Source of the DNA: Alviniconcha marisindica
Taxonomy: Eukaryota > Mollusca > Gastropoda > Provannidae
Reading direction: 5' to 3'
NCBI GenBank assembly: GCA_018857735.1
Contig: JABMCL010001366.1
Location: 26,001 to 90,000, forward strand
DNA length: 64,000 bases
In this document: one piece after another, positions 49,931 to 62,372 of the stretch
How positions within the stretch are numbered: the first letter of the stretch is position 1
How the letters are laid out: every line of letters begins with the position of its first letter
The notes under the pieces: generated by a model
Seen by the model: only the letters and a program-made list of their open reading frames with translations
What the model was told of the DNA's origin: nothing
The model's database searches: none
Made by a program: the position numbers and the translations under genes

Positions 49931-50124
49931 CCTAGTTTTGTCAGTTTTAGGTTTGTTTGCTCAGTCCCTGTTGCAGCTGCATCTGAATTTAATCTGAATG
50001 TGTCTGCATCAATTCAGTGGCATGCCATCAAGGTCATTTACTGGTTCAAAACAAATAATTTGAGAAAAAATAATTTCTGGTATTCATGCGCTGCAGAATT
50101 GTTCTTTTATTCAGGAAAATGTAT

Positions 50125-50530
50125 TGTTCCATGTACCATGGAACTCATTATGCTTTAAAGCATTGTAGCAAGTGAGCACTCCAAAACAAAATGTGTGTGG
50201 GAAGGGTCTGTCGTTGTCTTAGTCTGCAACATGTTCCATGTACCATTTGAGCCCTTGCACTTCAGAGCGTTGCAGCCAGTTTACTGCTCGAGAACAAAAT
50301 GTGTGTGTGAAGTGTCTGTCACTCTCAATGTGGATAGTGCAACATATTCCAGGTGCCATTTGAGCCCATACACTTTAGAGCATTGCAGCCACTTTACTCA
50401 TCAAGAGCAAAATGTGTGGGGAAGTGTCTGTCGCTCTATGTGGCTAGTGCAACATTTGAGCCCATACACTTTACTCCTCAAGAACAAAATGTGTGTAGGA
50501 AGTGTTTGTCGTTCTCTATGTAACCAGTTA
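50125..50530 (+). repeat. Degenerate tandem repeat, about 100-nt unit, 4 copies
   Basis: Units include TTCCATGTACCATTTGAGCC and AGAACAAAATGTGTGTG with GAAGTGTCTGTC. Truncated copies at the 3' side. Confidence 0.8.
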
Positions 50531-52734
50531 AAGTGGCTGTGGACAGCTGGCTGTTGCCCACTGTTCTTTCTTGAGGCCTGCTTGTTCTTGGGCGCAGGTG
50601 TGGACCAGTGCTTTAGCCGGAGCCCTCAAGGCAAAGAAGTCAGTGAGAAGTTCTCTGTAGGCATGTTGTGGGTAGTTCTGTTTGTCTGGCCTTTGCCTCT
50701 TTTGTGGACCCTGCCAGCGGCAGTGTAAATGTCCTTTCTGTGTGCCTGCCTCTCCTGGACTTGACAAACACAAGAAATGTTCTAGTGCACCGACAGGTCT
50801 AAAGAATTATTATTATTTTATTTTTTTAATTATGTGAAAGACAATTATGAACATGATGTGCAGTGTGTTGTCCATATGATTCTGAGAAAAGGGAAGGTTT
50901 CAGTGGCATTAGTCTTTAGTCACCACAAAGAGAAACTTATTCTGGTCACAAGAAGCAATGGAAATCATCCAATCCTTGATTTTGCATTTATTTGCCATTG
51001 TCTGGTGCTCACAGTGTATGGTCACTCTACCGTCAAGTGTGTAGTCTTCTTGACATTGGACACTGTTTTCGGAGGGGAGGAGGGGGGGTTGTTTTTTAGC
51101 TTGATTTTTGTATTGTGTGTGTACTCTGTTGATCTCCATCAGGAAACTGAAGACAGAGACAAATCAATGTTGTTTAAGCTGTGCATGTCACATTGAATTG
51201 ATTTATGAACAGTTTGCACTGATGGGTTACTTTATTGAAGTTGTTCAGTTCATGATCGGCCACAGGCAGTGGTATGTGTTGATGCAGTCAAGGGTACATA
51301 TACCTGTTGGCATTCTAATGCGGTTTAACAGTTGTGACACGTTTTTGGCATACTGCCTGAAAGCATGTTATTCACAAAAGTACATGTCTTAACACAGAGA
51401 TATGTCTTGCTGTGAAGTGCTCCAGATTGTTTGAGACAAGTCTTCAGTACTGGGACACGAAGTCCCCGCTAGGAGTACTTCTTGATTTACTGTGGTTTAC
51501 TGTCTGACACTTCAGTGGGTACAGGAATTAAGGAATTTACTGTTGGACAGAAAGGGTTAAAGGGTCAGTTGAACATGTTAATGGTTCCAGTTTAATGGGT
51601 CCATTGAATATGCTAATGTTTGGTTTTAAGGATTGGTTGAATATATGCTAATGTTTATGGTTTAAAGGGTCACTTGAATAATGTTAATTTATGTTGACTC
51701 TCCCATGGTTCGCAGTTGGCTGAGGAATAGGTTTTAGAAATGATGAGTGTATCAGCATGTTCCTAGATGTAAACCACAGGTGCCAGAACTTTAGAGGCTT
51801 CTGCACCAAGCTCTACACCCCACCTTGTGTAGTTATGCTTTCACTAGCTTTCAGTCTGACCATCATGTGGTACTGTGACTTGTGGTTGCTCTGATATAAC
51901 CGTCATGGTTAACTGGGTGTAAAAAAGCCCAGGTTGCTTCCATGATTGGTGGAGCGAACAGAGATTACAGTCTGATACCAGCATTCAGATGAGTGCAGAT
52001 TGCCTCATCTGATTACAGTCAGTATCTCTTGTCACCAGTGAAAATGCGACTATATTAATTTTGAAGGTCTTGTTCAGAGTCCACCGGTCTTCTCTTTTGC
52101 TATGCTGTAGCAAGTGGGCTTGTTTTCAGGTTTGATCTTGATCTTCATTGGATACATTGACACTGTCAGTGACAGGACCACTTGCGGCAAATATGCTAAC
52201 AAGAAAAAATTAAGAGAGCACAAAAACAGCTGAAAACAGTCTGTCTTCACTTTAGTTTTGATCATGAGGAGGTCTTCAAATTCCCTGGTAACTCAGGAGA
52301 GTCTGTGGATTCATTCATGTTGTTCCAGTCTCACACAGTCCTTGGGAAGAAGCTGTTTTTGTAGATGTCTGTCCTGGCAAGTTCACCTTTAAAGCAGTGC
52401 GAGTGGTTTCTTGCAAACAGTGCTACAAAGTACAATGTTCTGGTTCTTGTAGTCTTTGATAGTTCTTGGTCTGATAGGCCTCTTGTTTCTGACAGAAGTG
52501 ATGTAGTATTGCCGGTATAGCTGGGAACTGTCCAATGACTACCTTGTACAGGTAGAGCAGACACCATTCCTTTCACGCAGTGTTGTTTGTGATGTTCTGA
52601 TTTGCTGACCGGCAGCCAGAAACCCACTGTTCCTGCTCTACCACAGGAATGAGCCCAGAACAGCCAGTTCAAATAGGTATGCAGGGGACCTGTGGTGGTG
52701 TACAGTTGCACTCATGGATAAAAGAGTGTGAGTG

Positions 52735-53220
52735 TGTCTGGTGAAGAGTTCAGACATGGGTGAAGGGTTCCTATGTGCATGGATGCACTTGAGGTGATTG
52801 GATTTTCCATTGGTTTTTGTGGAAGAGTTATGGTTTGGATGTATGAGTTTGAGATGCTTATCTGTTTGTTTGTGTGGAAGAGTTCAGGCTTGCTGCATGG
52901 TTTTGAAGTATGTTTTTGTGTGTGGAAGAGTTCAGGCTTGGTTGTAGGGGTTTTACATAATTGAGGTGTCTGTTTATTTGAGTGGAAGTGTATGGATGTA
53001 TGGATCTGAGGTGATTGGACTTTCCTCATTCTTTCTTTTTTTTTCTTTGATGAAGAGTTCTGGCTTGGATGGATGGATTTGAGGTGATTAGACTTTTCAT
53101 TGGTTTTTGTGGAAGAGTTCTGGCTTGGATGTATGGACTTGAGATGAGACTTCCTGTTCATTTTTGTGGCAGAGATCAGGCTTTGGTTGTATGGATTTGA
53201 GGGGATTAGACATGTCTGTG
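52735..53220 (+). repeat. Degenerate tandem repeat, about 60-75-nt unit
   Basis: Units around GGAAGAGTTCAGGCTTGGAT, GTATGGATTTGAGGTGATTG and TTTTCATTGGTTTTTG; about seven copies. Confidence 0.8.
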
Positions 53221-53579
53221 TATTTTTGTTACACCATTAGACAGTGGCTTCTCTGAACATGACGTTTGCAGCATTGTTACCATAGTTAGAGTTGTAAATA
53301 GATAGCTTTGTGAGAATTGGTGGAATTTAGTCTGTTGTTTGCAGCGCCGTAGTTTGGTAGGCTGCCTGGCTTGGTAGATTTTTGTTCTGTCCACACCCAT
53401 ATCTGTATGTGTAAATCTTCCTTGGATTTGGCATATAAAGCTTGAAACTAAAAAGATGCTTGTTTGAGTCTGCAGCAGTACCTCTGGAAGACCGAACAAG
53501 GGGGTGCTACTGGAAAGAAAGACCGAGTTATGTCCTCATGTTCACCTGTCACCTAGAACACCACTGATGGGTGTGTACT

Positions 53580-53900
53580 GTGAGATTAAACTTAAAGGGT
53601 CACAGATTGCAGGAAATTGGTGTTGTTGTTAGTAACTAATGACCAGAAGTGTGGCTTTATTGGTGGATGTGAGATTGGATCTAAAGGGTCACACCCCACA
53701 GGGGGAAAGTGGTGGTGGTGGTTCATAATTAATTACCAGAGATTCAGCTTTATTGATGGAAGTGAGATTAGATCTAAAGAGGCAGAAATTGCGGGAAATT
53801 GTTTTTTTGTTTTTTTGTTTTCCCCCCACAAATTAATGACCAGAGATTTGTCTTTCTTGATGGGTGTGGGATTAGATTTAAAGAGTTGCAAACTGCAGGA
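53580..53900 (+). repeat. Degenerate tandem repeat, about 90-nt unit, 3-4 copies
   Basis: Units around TTAATGACCAGAGATTTGTC, GTGAGATTAGATCTAAAG and TTGCAGGAAATTG. Confidence 0.8.
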
Positions 53901-55702
53901 TATTGATGTACGTCAGAAACTGAGACCCAAGATTTCCCAAGTGTTTACTGCGTCATCTTGTCTTTGGTTGTCAGACAAAGTAGCATTCATTTGTTTGGTG
54001 TACTCTTCATCAAGACTGGGTTCACACTTCCCCAGTTTGCAAAATCTTGCCAGACAGGACTTCCATTTCCCCATCTTTTTCTGAACAGGAGGGACTGGAG
54101 AAAGAGACAGCATGTTTTTGTTGCTACACAGATTCAATTCCCTAGTGAAGATCTGGGAGTTTCAACACAAGTTTCTTGTCCTCGGAGGCAAATTCATGTC
54201 AGTAGTATGCTGCACAGCCTGTTCGGCGATGATAGGACAGAGTGAAGCACAGTGCATATTGGTTGTACAGTTCTTGACCTGACACTCACCTGACAAGAAG
54301 AGGCTTTATAGAAATAGATCCCTGAACTGTTCTGTTTGAACGCAACCCTGTGTTCATTAGTCCCAATCCCCACCCTGTAAGAAGTAATACATGCAAACCA
54401 CACATAGCCTAAGGATAAAGAAATGTATCTGACTTTCATACTAGTGAGCGTGGGCATCAGAGTGTTGACTTTTGCACCCTCCTCCACCACCTCTGCTTGT
54501 GCTGCCTTGGTTGGCTGGCCAATTGTTTTTGCCTTGTCTGTTGGTGTAGCTGCGCAAGAGTTTTGCCTTCCCATTCCCCCACTTCTGTGTGGCTCTCCTT
54601 TAAGTTGCATTATGAAATGGTTGAGTTTCACTCGGTTGATGTCTTGTTATTGTCTAGAAGGCAGCACTTGGGTTTCATGCTTTCATGTTCAGCAGCATAG
54701 CTTTGATCTGATTTTTGTCATTGGGTGGTTTGTCATCTTCACTTCCCCCTCTGTCATTCTCCTGCCTACTTACTTTTCTTTACCTTGTGTGTTTGTTTCC
54801 TGGTCTGAAACCCCAGCAAGGGACTGGTATCAGGTACACGCCTGTGATGGAATGGTATCAGGCATACTCCAGCACCTCAGTGGTGATGGTACACCTGACC
54901 AGTAATGGAATGGTATCAGATTCCTGCAAACCTTGCATTCATCTTGGGATTGGGGGCATGCACCTTGTCCACAGTAATAATTGGAGTGCTGGCGACCTCT
55001 ACACCTCCCTCTGTATATAATGTGTGTGTGGCTCTGTTTGGCAGTGTGTGTGTGTTTATATGTCAGAGAGAGGGAGAGAATCTTACCATGATATGAATGA
55101 ACAAACATCAGTAAGAGAAATCATCAGAAAAGAGAACTTAAAAAAAACAAAAACTCTTTGAATGTGAGTGTAGATATGGACACTACTGTCATTTTCTTGA
55201 TACTCTTTCTTGTTAGTGGGGTATAACATTTGTGGGTTATTATATACTTCTTTAATTGGGGGGGGGGGGGGGGGCTGCATTTTTTTGTCTTTATGTACTT
55301 GTCCATAGATCTCATAGATTAAATTGAACATGTGACAGGAATATTAGATTGTTACTTAAAAATAACCACATGCCATGTTTGTGCATATATATGTTTAATT
55401 TTTGCCTGTCACATGAATTGATAGCAGTCACAGGAGTTGTGTGTTTATAGGACTGTCTTTGTGTGGGCATGGGGTGGGGGGGGGGGGGGGCTGTCATTTG
55501 TGTGCCTGTCAGAAAACACTAAAATGCTTTGCTAGTCAAATTGTGAGCTTTCAGTGTTTATTCATTTTCAATTTTTTTTGTTTTGTTTTTCCTTGTTTTT
55601 TTGTTTGTTTGTTTTTTAAAAACGTTTTGATTTGATTGCATGTGGATGAGTATTGAGACTGTACAGTGTTGCTGTATAGGGACTTTTTCTTTTCCCCAAT
55701 CA

Positions 55703-55745
<43 letters not shown>

Positions 55746-58335
55746 AGGTTGGCTGTAGACCTGTAGAGGTTGGCTGCACTGATGTTTTTAAATTTGTTTT
55801 TCATGAGAGTTGTGATTGGCTGCATGTATATTTGTCCTATTATTTATTGATTTAGTTCTGTAACAAGTTGCTCATATTTTTTTGGTGTCTTTCTTTTTAA
55901 GGTGATCACCATAGAAATGCTTTGTTTTCCCTGCATTGAGAGAGAATGGGGAACTCATTCTTACATTCAGACTGAAGGTTTTTTAGTGGCCCTGTCTGTT
56001 CTGCTGCCACAAAGGCTTTGGGAACTACACAGACTGAGAGTTCTGAGTATATAGCACAGGGCTAAAATAGCCACACATTGTGGGCTTAAGTGGTGTATAA
56101 GCACGCAGGTTAGCTATGCTTCAAGGGTAAACACAGGGCTCTTCACTGTGAAGTTTTTAAATGCTATGCTTTGTGACAGCTGCATGTGTCCTTGGGGATT
56201 GTGTAGCACCATATAAATCAGTTGTACATCAGACCCCAGAAGTCAAGCACATTGTGTAGAATGTGTGGTAGAAGTAACAAACTGTTGTTTTTTGTTTATT
56301 TTTAGTGCAGTTTTACCTTTGCGAAGTGTACTTCATGGGCAGAGTGGTGAGGTCTGAGGTATTTTCACCAGCTGAATGAAAGATGACAGGATGCTGGTGG
56401 AATAGTCCTAGATTCACTTAACCAGAAGTCCCAGAATACTTCCTGTACTAAGCAAGCAAAACATAGTGTTTGTGCGTGATATTTTTGTACTTGTCTTGTA
56501 CTCAAATAATATTTAAGTTTAAATTATTTAAATCAGCTGTTTTGAGTGTATCCTTGTAATGTGGAGTTTGATGTGTAATGTGATAACCGAGGTACATACC
56601 ATACAGTCGTGGTAATTGTAACCATGATTATCAGCTTGTGTTAACATCTCCAACTAAACAACTTCCTTCAGCAATTTGTTCTTGATTTTATTTGGTTGAA
56701 CAAGGAAAACATGGCTGATTCAAAAACAAAACAGATCATTTAAAATTTTGCTTTCAGTCAGATTAATAACTGAGTAGTTTGACTTCCAAGATCGTTTGGT
56801 GGTGTCATTTTTTTATTTTTTTTTGGGGGGGTGGGGGGGTTGCTTTTTGTTTCATCAGACAGAAATTAAGAAATTAAGCAGTATGTGAACTTTTGGAGTA
56901 ACCTTTGTTATCTTTTTGTAGGATCATTATTCCATAGGTATTTGTGTTTGACTTCTGACTTGGTTTGCTTTTGGTGTGAGATAAATGGTCCTGCGGTCTG
57001 ACTGGGCCGAGTGTGTCTGTTTAACTGTATGGGGACGCATGCAGCCCGGAATGCAGTGAGTGACTTCACATCAGTTTCACTGATCACGAGGAGCCAGCAA
57101 AATGACTGGCCGTGGCACAGGTGTTTGTAAAATGTTGACTGGAAGTTGCTTGCGACAGTGCTTTTTGTTGTACAAAATGTACTTCAGATTATTGTGAAAG
57201 ATTGCTTTTATTGCTGTGGTTGTACTAGTGGGGTTTTTTAATAATTTTTTTATTACCCAAAGTAATGGAGTGGGAAATAAGTAATATTAGAAACACTTGC
57301 CTGCAACTATGGTTTTGTCCGGACAATATCTTATTAACATTTTGTAGCCAAACCATTTTTGGAGTGCCATGCAAAAATATTGGTTTGCTATCTTCAAGGT
57401 CAGTCAAGGCTCATATACTCAGTGACTTTTTACCAGTGTACCGAACTGCTGATCCTTTTACAGTCAAACCTCATTTAATGGTACATTATTGTAAGAGCGT
57501 TGAGCATAGTTTATTGTAGAGCACAGTTTGAGCAGATAGTATTTATCTTTACCATAGGGAAGACGGGGGGGGGGTCAGCTTGGTGTATCTGGGGGACTTG
57601 ACAAATGAAATCTGCCAAGAAAGAATAGTGAAAGAAAAACGAGAAATGTTTACTTAGCCTTAGCCCTAGACAGAAAGCTTGAGAGGTAGAGTATGAATGA
57701 GTCCGTGAGTGAAGGTGTGTGCTTAAAGGTTGGAGACCGTTTTCTCTGTTTTGACCGGAGAGGTGGGCAGTTGTTGATGTTATTCACTCACCCGTAATTC
57801 AGTGCAATGAACTTAACTTGTTAAATCACCCTGTAACTGTCATTACTGTCACTTTGTACAAACTTTATCACCATTGTCATCATCATCAATGTTATTATTA
57901 TTATCACCACCCTCATCCTTATGGCTCTTTTGTACAGTTGTGTGAATAGCTCATACCGTGTTGTATGTAAAAACAATACATCCTGAAAATGATTTTGTAG
58001 ATATTTTGTAGATGCCACACTGTCTTTTCTTCTTCTTTTTTTCTTTCTTGTCTTTTTCTTGCTCTCTCTCTCTCCTTTTGGTTTTGTGACTTGCCCTTGT
58101 AAAAAAAAAAACATTTGGGACAAGTTGGCTAAAAGTTCAGGCAGTGTGTGTCAGATGTGGAATAGAGAGAAACCAACCATGTGTAAACACACGTGTTTAT
58201 TTGTTTTGATTTTTTTTTTTTTTTTTTTTTTTTGTCTTAATTAATGGCCTACGTTTCTGCTCGTAGTGTCTTGCATGTCAAAATAACTGTTTAATAAAAA
58301 CTAAAAACAGTTCTTGTCTGAAAATAATGGCTTGC

Positions 58336-58403
<68 letters not shown>

Positions 58404-59018
58404 GTAACTTAAAAAGCGCTTTAAATTTTCAACATACAATCTTCCTTCTTCTCGTGGTAGTGGAAATACCAAACAGGGGGACATTTTTATATCTCACAAT
58501 TATGAGAGAGAGAAAATCTAAAAGTTGACTTCGAATTCTGATACAAGGTTGTGTGTGTGTGTTCGCGTGCGCGCGCAATATGCGACATAGAAGAGTAAGT
58601 TTAATGCATACTGACTCGTAAAGGTGTTTGCTCCAAATTGTGATATGAGCCCATGTGGTTGACAGGACATTAAACTCCAGTTTGACAAATGTCGTCAAAG
58701 CTTTATAGTTTACAGGAAACTAAAATCTTTGTTTCGACAAGGCTGAAGACGTGCATCGTTTCAAATGGAGTTGATGCTCTTGTAGCAACATGGCAGAGTG
58801 TATGAGGCTTTAAGTCTAGATCTTTTCTTCTTTTTTTTCCCTTTTTTTAACCAAACATACATAATAACATACTAATTACTATGTTACTTTCATTCTCACA
58901 TCAGTCGCAATTAATTCATTTCAACTCTGCAACCAGTCAATCAAAAGAGCCGTCAATGTTGTCGAAGTTAAATGCACTCACGGCCACCGCTCCACGCAAT
59001 CGCATACACTCTAAAAAT

Positions 59019-59084
<66 letters not shown>

Positions 59085-59189
59085 GGGTCCGAGCTCCCAG
59101 GAAGTGGAGGAGGAACTCTACCTAACGCTACACTGTCACCATCAGAATGACTTCTGCATTAGGACGAGCAGCGATGAGCCTGGTGTAAT

Positions 59190-59590
59190 GTTGCTGTGCA
59201 CAGTACCATCAAATTGACACTTTGACATACACTTCCTGATGTAATGTTGCTGTGCACAGTATCGACAAACTGACACTTTGACACCCCACTGCCTAGTGTA
59301 ATGTTGCTGTGCACAGTACCGTCAAACTGACCTTTGAACACACTGCCTAGTGTAATTTGCTGTGCAACCGTACCGACAAACTGACCTTTGACACACACTG
59401 CCTAGTGTAAAAGTTGCTGTGCCCGTACCGTCAAAATGACACTTTGACATCCTTCCTGGGGTAATGTTCTGTGAACCGTACCGCACTGCCTAGTGTAAAA
59501 GTTTGCTGTGGGACAGTACTGTTAAACTGACACTTTGACACAAACTGCCTAGGTAATGTTTCCATTAAACTGACACTGACACACACTTCC

Positions 59591-59628
<38 letters not shown>

Positions 59629-60260
59629 TAAAAAGTTTTTGGGCTGGGGGGGGGGGACACTTCCCCTTAAAAAACCTGTTCCCTGCCTGATGTTTCTGTG
59701 CAGAGTACCACAAACCTGACACTTCCTGTGTAATGTTGCTGTGCACAGTACCATCAAACTGACACTCTGACACACATCCTGGTGTAACGTTGCTGTGTAC
59801 AATATCGTCAAACTGATACTTTGACACACACTTCTTTGTGTAATGTTGCTGTGCACAGTAGTCAGTACCGTCAAACTGACACTGACACACATTTCCTGGT
59901 GTAGTGTTGCTGTGCACAGTAGTCAGTACCGTCAAACTGACACTGACACACACTTCCTGGTGTAATGTTGCTGTGTACAGTAGTCAGTACCGTCAAACTG
60001 ACACTGACACACACTTCCTGGCGTAGTGTTGCTGTGCACAGTATCGTCAAACTGACACTTTGACACACACTTCCTGGTGTAATGTTGCTGTGCACAGTAC
60101 CGTCAAACTGACACTTTGACATACACTTCTGGTGTAAGCTGCTGTGCACAGTACCGTCAAACTGACACTGACACACACTGCCTAGTGTAATGTTGCTGTG
60201 CACAGTACCATCAAACTGACACTTTGACATACACTGCCTGGCACTGTGTTGCTGTACAGA
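59190..60260 (+). repeat. Minisatellite, 50-60-nt unit, about 17 copies
   Basis: Units CCTGGTGTAATGTTGCTGTG, CACAGTACCGTCAAACTGAC, ACTTTGACACACACTT. Irregular copies and single-base losses, plus a 36-base poly(A) and poly(G) near 59591-59655, suggest local sequence-quality problems. Lies just beyond the TLR stop in its 3' flank. Confidence 0.92.
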
Positions 60261-60463
60261 GTATCGTTAAAGTGACATACTAAAAGGTGTGGTGTACAAG
60301 TGATACTCTGAGATGCACTGAATGGTCAGAGCCCAGGAACTGTGTGAACAGGGAGATGGAGCTGCGATTTCATACTCTGTCCCCTATCGTCCCAGCTCTC
60401 TGAAAAGATACAGCATCCAACAGTTATTAAGGTACGTCTGCAACAATTTCAGAGACACTGGTA

Positions 60464-60545
60464 AGTAAGTTGGTGTTTTACGCCCAGTCAACCGGTGCGG
60501 TTATATCAGGGCGATTAGAGACGCTGGACACCTGATACCGTACAA
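60464..60545. mobile_element. Fragment of an interspersed repeat (GTGTTTTACGCC type)
   Basis: Contains GTTGGTGTTTTACGCCCAGT and GGTTATATCAGGGCG, resembling a repeat end I recall as common in mollusc genomes. Based on recollection only; no boundary visible. Confidence 0.35.
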
Positions 60546-60716
60546 TCGCTACTCGACAGTTTCAACAACGCAGGCTCCACAACCGACTCCAGATGCTGTA
60601 CCGGACCAGAAGACGGAGAGATATATGGCACAGCTGCTGTGTACAGTGCTGTTAAAGAGACACTTCCACACGCATAGCCTGTGGGTGGTGGGATTGCTGG
60701 GACTGTTTTGAGCGTT

Positions 60717-61027
60717 CTACACCGGAACCAGTTCGTCGAGAGACAGGCGAAGACGTCCCCAGAATGAAGCTCTGGCCTCGACCCCGTCCTGCCACTGAAT
60801 GTAGGTCGTGGTGTAGAACACCGCCATCATTGGTGGAGTGAGGTCACGTGACATCAAGTCATCCAGACATACCACCACCAGTGCGTCATCGGTGTTCATG
60901 GCGTGCTGAAGGCACATGGCCAGCTCGAACTGGCACCACTGACTGCGAGCGAAGTTTCTGGAGAACACCATCAGGATCTTCCGGCTCCGCTCGACGCTGC
61001 TGACGATGTTGTCCACGATGTAGTAGC
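60717..61027 (-). CDS. Toll-like receptor, final exon: second half of TIR domain
   Basis: Acceptor tcgccgGCAG on the minus strand, phase 1. Joined to 62373 it reads RDFIPG-YYIVDNIVSSVERS, RKILMVFSRNFARSQWCQFE, LAMCLQHAMNTDD..., box 3 FW near the end (ARASFWGRLRLSL), and stops with TAG at 60717-60719. Spacing from box 2 to DNIV equals that of other TIR domains, so the splice is exact. TIR is complete (about 140 residues) and looks functional. The gene is convergent with AGAP. Confidence 0.95.
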
Positions 61028-62205
61028 CTGCCGGCGAAAAGATAATGGCCTTAAGAATTAAGACGGCAAAAGCAGCAAAGGCTGGGTGGGGGGAGTATCG
61101 AGAAAAAACGAACAGAACAAAACAAAGCAAAACACATACCCACACACGCGCGCGCGCACACACACTGACACAACAGGGACACACACACACACACACGCAC
61201 GTGCGCGCACACAAACACACACACACTGAAAGGTGGTTACACAATTCGTTGAATGCGTTGGGGGGGGGGGGTATATTGCATTCAACTTACAGTTCGACAT
61301 AGACTTTAAAAACGTCAGGGGCGCTTGCAGCAACCGCAAAGGACGGAATCTGCCACTTATTCGGTTATGACACAGACACACCATCTGCAAATATTCGTCA
61401 AGCCACAAAACGACACTTAAACAGCAGTTAAACGATGAAAAATAAGATGAGAAGCGAAATAACTTACCTTTTTTTGGTTGAGCTGTTGTTTTCTTGTCCA
61501 GTCTTTGATTGTCATGCCAACATTCTTCCAAGCACTGGACAAGAAAACAACAGCTCTACCAGAAAAAAGAAAAAGAAAAAGAAAAAGAAGGAAAAAAAGA
61601 AAGTTATTTCGCTTCTCATCTCATTTTTCCTTCTTTGTTTTCTTTTTATCGTTCTTTACCGTTTAACTGTTGTTCAAGTGTCGTTTTGTAGCTTGACAAA
61701 GGGGATTACCCCAAAAATTTGCAGATGGTGTGTCTGTGTCATAATAAATAAGCGTTCTTTGGAACCTTTTATATGTTTGGATCTTGTTTTAGAACACTTG
61801 TTTCAGATTTGTTTTTCTTCTCACTTATATGGTTGTTTTCTTTCACTAGTACTGGGCTCAGATTCTCTCACCGTTATGTGCCGGTGGTCATTGATAAGCT
61901 ATTCGGGCAGCGAACACGTGTGTGACCTAGGCAATCGAAATAAGGTCCTCACCAGATTTTGATCACCTACTGTTTAGTTTTGGGGGATTAAAAAGCTGAT
62001 TCGACTTCAGGAAGGATTGATGAACTCAATAGGCTATTTAAGAAAGGAGTAGGGTTTTTATTCATCCCCCCCCCCCCCCCCCCCCCCCCGGTACACACAC
62101 ACACATCTCGATCTGACTGTTTTAAGGTCTTTCAGACCTAATTATAATGCCCCAACAATCAATTATTTGCAGGTTCTTTCTTTGTCTACACCTCTCTCTC
62201 TCTCT

Positions 62206-62285
<80 letters not shown>

Positions 62286-62372
62286 CACGCACGTGCAGAT
62301 ACCGGAGTGTCTGTCTGCCACTATCAGTACACTGTGTACCCCCGTCCCTATTTGTACCCTGACGTGGCTTAC
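61028..62372 (-). other. TLR intron within the TIR domain
   Basis: 1,345-bp phase-1 intron placed directly after TIR box 2. Contents: a CA/GT microsatellite at about 62210-62283, poly(C) of 24 at 62066-62089, CA-rich DNA near 61140-61230, a 12-base poly(G) near 61260 and a large imperfect foldback at 61355-61753. Reading through the donor gives a Cys/Val-rich tail coded by the CA repeat, which is not real protein. Confidence 0.9.
61355..61753. repeat. Imperfect foldback, about 400 bp, in TLR intron
   Basis: Left arm from 61355 pairs with right arm to 61753; examples: GACACAGACACACCATCTGC with GCAGATGGTGTGTCTGTGTC, GATGAGAAGCGAAATAACTT with AAGTTATTTCGCTTCTCATC, and GAGCTGTTGTTTTCTTGTCC with GGACAAGAAAACAACAGCTC. 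Centre near 61519 with a loop of about 33 nt. Confidence 0.88.

Larger units (their letters stand above)
47000..58300. other. Interval between convergent genes: no gene seen
   Basis: Distal AGAP 3' UTR and intergenic DNA. Three degenerate tandem repeats (50125, 52735, 53580), GT tract at 55706 and poly(G) runs. A further AATAAA at 58293-58298. ORFs up to 177 codons lie in repeats or lack motifs. Confidence 0.65.

Noticed and set aside
50195..50728. 177-codon + strand ORF after AGAP
   Set aside because: Crosses a degenerate tandem repeat, no recognisable domain and no splice context.
62122..62372. Continuation of the TLR reading frame past the TIR box 2
   Set aside because: It reads through a good donor into CA-repeat coding (VCVCV...); the true TIR remainder is at 60717-61027.
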